A stretch of 21,537 bases of DNA from Isotricha intestinalis (taxonomy: Eukaryota; Ciliophora; Litostomatea; Vestibuliferida; Isotrichidae): the NCBI GenBank assembly GCA_023807065.1, contig JAJJLU010003986.1:1-21537 (forward strand). Reading direction: 5' to 3'. Positions 19,346-21,537 of the stretch are shown here, piece by piece. The position numbers were made by a program, and so were the translations under genes. The notes beneath the pieces were generated by a model that was not told the DNA's origin, ran no database searches, and saw only the letters and a list, made by a program, of their open reading frames with translations. Position 1 is the stretch's first letter, and each line of letters opens with the position of its first letter.

Positions 19346-19629
19346 AAACTATTATTAACATCTTATTACCTATTTATTTGAATAATTAAAAAAATTAAAC
19401 ATTTGAAAATTAAAGAGATGAAAAAAATTAAATATATTTTAAAATATAATATATATTTAATTCTTTTAAAGTAATTTTTGTTGTTTTTCTTCTAATTTTT
19501 ATTGTTTTTTTTTTTTCTCTCATTATTTTTTTCAATATTAATTCAGTAATTATATTATATATATATTTTTTTTAAGATAGAAATAAAAGAATTTTAATTA
19601 AAAAGAAATCAAAAAATGATAGAATCCTT

Positions 19630-21072
19630 TTAATTCTTCAAAATCCAAATTTTGATATTAGCATTAGAATTATCCTTTTCTTCCCCAGAATAAGAAATAA
19701 TTAATCCATTATTCATTTTTTGTAATCCAACAATCATTCCATTATGAGCTTTTTTAAACGTTAAAATGTTAGAATAATTATCACTTCTATAAACAGAAAT
19801 ATCTTTTGATTTTCCACAAATTAAAAAAATACCTTTTTCTTCAAAAGAACAAATTCCATAACACTCAAAATCAATTGGTATATCCTCAATTGAATGGTTA
19901 GAAATTGTAATAATTTTAATTATTTTATCATTTCCACCTCCCACTATAATTTTATCATCATTTATTTTATCTAAAGCATTCCAAGTTTCACAAACAACAT
20001 TTTCATAACTTTGATATAATTCTTTATTTGTTAAATTTAAAATTATTGTTCTTTCATCTCCAGAAGCAATTAATAAATTTTTACTTTGAATAAATAAAAT
20101 AGAAAAAAGATAATTGTTACAATTTATTTTTTCATCAAAAAAATAAATATTTTCATATTTATTTGTTTTTTTTTCCCAAATTTTAATCATTCCATCTTTA
20201 GAACAAGAAATAATATTTCCATTTTGACAATAAATTATTTTCCCTACATTGGCAGAATGAGCATGTTCTATTTTTTCAAATTCAAAAAAAGAATTTTCTT
20301 TTTTAATCCATATTTTAATATCACAATCAGCAGAAGAAGTAATAAAATTAAAATCATCTTTTATACTAACATATGCAATTCCTTTATTATGAGCATTATT
20401 TATAATTTGTAATTGATTAAAATTATTACAATCATAAATTTTAATTGATCTATCTTTTGAAACTGAAATAAAATTTCCACAAGGAAAAACTTGAATTGAT
20501 GTTATTATTTTCGAATGTGAATTTGATATTATATTTAATAAAGTCAAATTACATGTTTCTAATTGAATTTTTTCTTTTATATTTTTATTTTCATCTAACT
20601 TTTTTTCTATTTCTTCTACTTTTTTTTTTAAGAAAGATATTTCTTCTTTTAAATTACTTATTTCTTTTTCATAATCTTTTCCTTCTTTTTTTTCATTTTT
20701 TATTTTTAAGAATTCATTAATTAATAAATTTATTACTTCTTCTGAATTTGTGTTTTTTTTAATTAAAGTTAATTCCACATCAGGAATAGTTTCAAAAGTT
20801 GATTTTAATATAAAAGATAAATTTTGTTTTGTTTCTTTTATTAAAATTTGATTGTTTTTGTTTAAAGAATAAATAAAATCAAAAATTTCTTGTATTGTTC
20901 TACTTGATAATAATAATCTATTTTTATGAAGCAATTCTATTGTGAATTCTTCTCCGAATATTTCATAAGAATTCAATTTAAGAATATAAATTATTATTTT
21001 TTCATTTTTTGGAATTAATAATAATTCCCATTGATCTTCCAAAGGTTTTATTGATTCTTTTTCATTTGACAT
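19630..21072 (-). CDS. Coiled-coil WD40 protein
   Basis: A 480-aa protein ending in TAA. Residues about 10-130 form an alpha/beta N-terminal domain (EDQWELLLIPKNEKIIIYIL, then EEFTIELLHKNRLLL and TIQEIFDFIYSL) that I have no name for. A coiled coil follows (about 131-168, YEKEISNLKEEISFLKKKVE). From about 180 there are seven WD40 blades, including ITSIQVFPCGNFISVSKD leading to RSIKIYD, FNFITSSADCDIKIWI, GNIISCSKDGMIKIWEK, DKIIVGGGNDKIIKIITI and a last one ending NANIKIWILKN. The coiled coil suggests self-association with the propeller as a binding platform; no substrate can be inferred. A broken gene of the same design lies about 300 bp downstream in the same orientation, which suggests tandem duplication and loss. 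It is the last gene before the right terminal repeat. Confidence 0.93.
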   Translation of the reverse strand: MSNEKESIKPLEDQWELLLIPKNEKIIIYILKLNSYEIFGEEFTIELLHKNRLLLSSRTIQEIFDFIYSLNKNNQILIKETKQNLSFILKSTFETIPDVELTLIKKNTNSEEVINLLINEFLKIKNEKKEGKDYEKEISNLKEEISFLKKKVEEIEKKLDENKNIKEKIQLETCNLTLLNIISNSHSKIITSIQVFPCGNFISVSKDRSIKIYDCNNFNQLQIINNAHNKGIAYVSIKDDFNFITSSADCDIKIWIKKENSFFEFEKIEHAHSANVGKIIYCQNGNIISCSKDGMIKIWEKKTNKYENIYFFDEKINCNNYLFSILFIQSKNLLIASGDERTIILNLTNKELYQSYENVVCETWNALDKINDDKIIVGGGNDKIIKIITISNHSIEDIPIDFECYGICSFEEKGIFLICGKSKDISVYRSDNYSNILTFKKAHNGMIVGLQKMNNGLIISYSGEEKDNSNANIKIWILKN

Positions 21073-21500
21073 TTTTTATTATTTAGGGAAATTTTAAATT
21101 ATTTATTTATTAATTATATCAAATATTTTATATTTTATTTTGAAAATTATTTATTCTCTTAAAATAAATAAATGTTTTCTTCTAATTTTAATATTATAAG
21201 AATTGAAATCGGATTAATTGATATCTTTTTAAAGTATGGCATAATAATAAAACCAATTATAATCCCAGATTATATACTCCTTTAAATAGTTATTTTATAA
21301 AAATTAAATTTTAATCGATGAAAGTATAATAAAACAGAATACTAGAGAATATAATATATGGAATTAATAATTTAATCAGAAGAAATTTTGAGAATAATTA
21401 TATTAAATACTATATGAAAATAATTCTTTATAAAATAATAAAAGATAATAAATCAAATAAATTAAAAATTGAATTTAATTTTTAAGAATGAAATAGTTAG
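21073..21500. other. AT-rich region between last gene and right terminal repeat
   Basis: About 430 bp of A/T-rich DNA with stops in every frame. Its left part should be the promoter of the minus-strand WD40 gene. No other feature is visible. Confidence 0.55.
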
Positions 21501-21537
21501 TGGGGATTGGGCCCAATCCCCAATACCCAAAACCCCA
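21501..21537. repeat. Right terminal heptamer repeat with perfect palindrome
   Basis: Positions 21501-21522 are a perfect 22-bp palindrome: TGGGGATTGGG followed at once by its reverse complement. The C-rich half continues as CCCAAT, CCCCAAT, ACCCAAA, ACCCCA to the end, the same family of units as at the left end. The short G-rich part (21502-21511) has the orientation expected of a right-end telomere, whereas the C-rich part does not. A natural inverted junction and a fold-back or assembly artefact are both possible. Confidence 0.75.

Noticed and set aside
20224..20720. Plus-strand ORFs of 62 and 74 aa opposite the 480-aa WD40 gene
   Set aside because: Hydrophobic antisense shadows; the minus-strand frame is continuous with clear WD40 blades.

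Overview
The window is eukaryotic nuclear DNA from a very AT-rich protist. The genes are long, intronless ORFs whose stops are TAA (eight) or TGA (two), so the standard genetic code fits. Proteins are loaded with Asn, Lys, Ile and Glu, and intergenic DNA is almost pure A/T. A CEP44-type centriole protein implies a lineage with centrioles or basal bodies. The species cannot be named from the sequence; flagellate metamonads or a ciliate that uses the standard code are only possibilities. Both ends carry heptamer repeats of the form [A/C]CCCAAT. The left end has the orientation expected of a telomeric C-strand. The right end carries a short G-rich piece that flips into the C-rich form through a perfect palindrome, so it is either a fold-back/assembly artefact or an unusual end structure.

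Layout, left to right: heptamer repeat (1-36); an 826-aa Asn/Glu-rich coiled-coil protein (minus); a 317-aa seven-bladed WD40-like propeller (plus), converging on a 955-aa leucine-rich-repeat protein (minus); then a same-direction series on the plus strand: a Rab6-like GTPase, a HOOK-like coiled-coil protein, a 245-aa protein of unknown function, a CEP44-like centriole protein and a 311-aa WD40 propeller. The last of these converges on a 94-aa Qc-SNARE (minus). Next comes a decayed, multiply broken coiled-coil/WD40 pseudogene (minus, about 18.06-19.35 kb), then an intact 480-aa coiled-coil/WD40 gene (minus) with the same architecture, and finally the terminal repeat.

The genes with recognisable roles point to membrane traffic and the microtubule cytoskeleton: Rab6-like GTPase (Golgi/retrograde traffic), Qc-SNARE (fusion), HOOK-like protein (possible dynein adaptor), CEP44-like protein (centriole). 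Each has its own AT-rich flanks, so they are probably independent transcription units rather than an operon. The WD40 and LRR proteins look like members of lineage-expanded scaffold families. The strongest unexpected observations are the WD40 pseudogene, whose premature stops are mostly TAA where Gln would be plausible, and the terminal heptamer/palindrome structure. I found no tRNA, rRNA, CRISPR array, transposase or viral gene.
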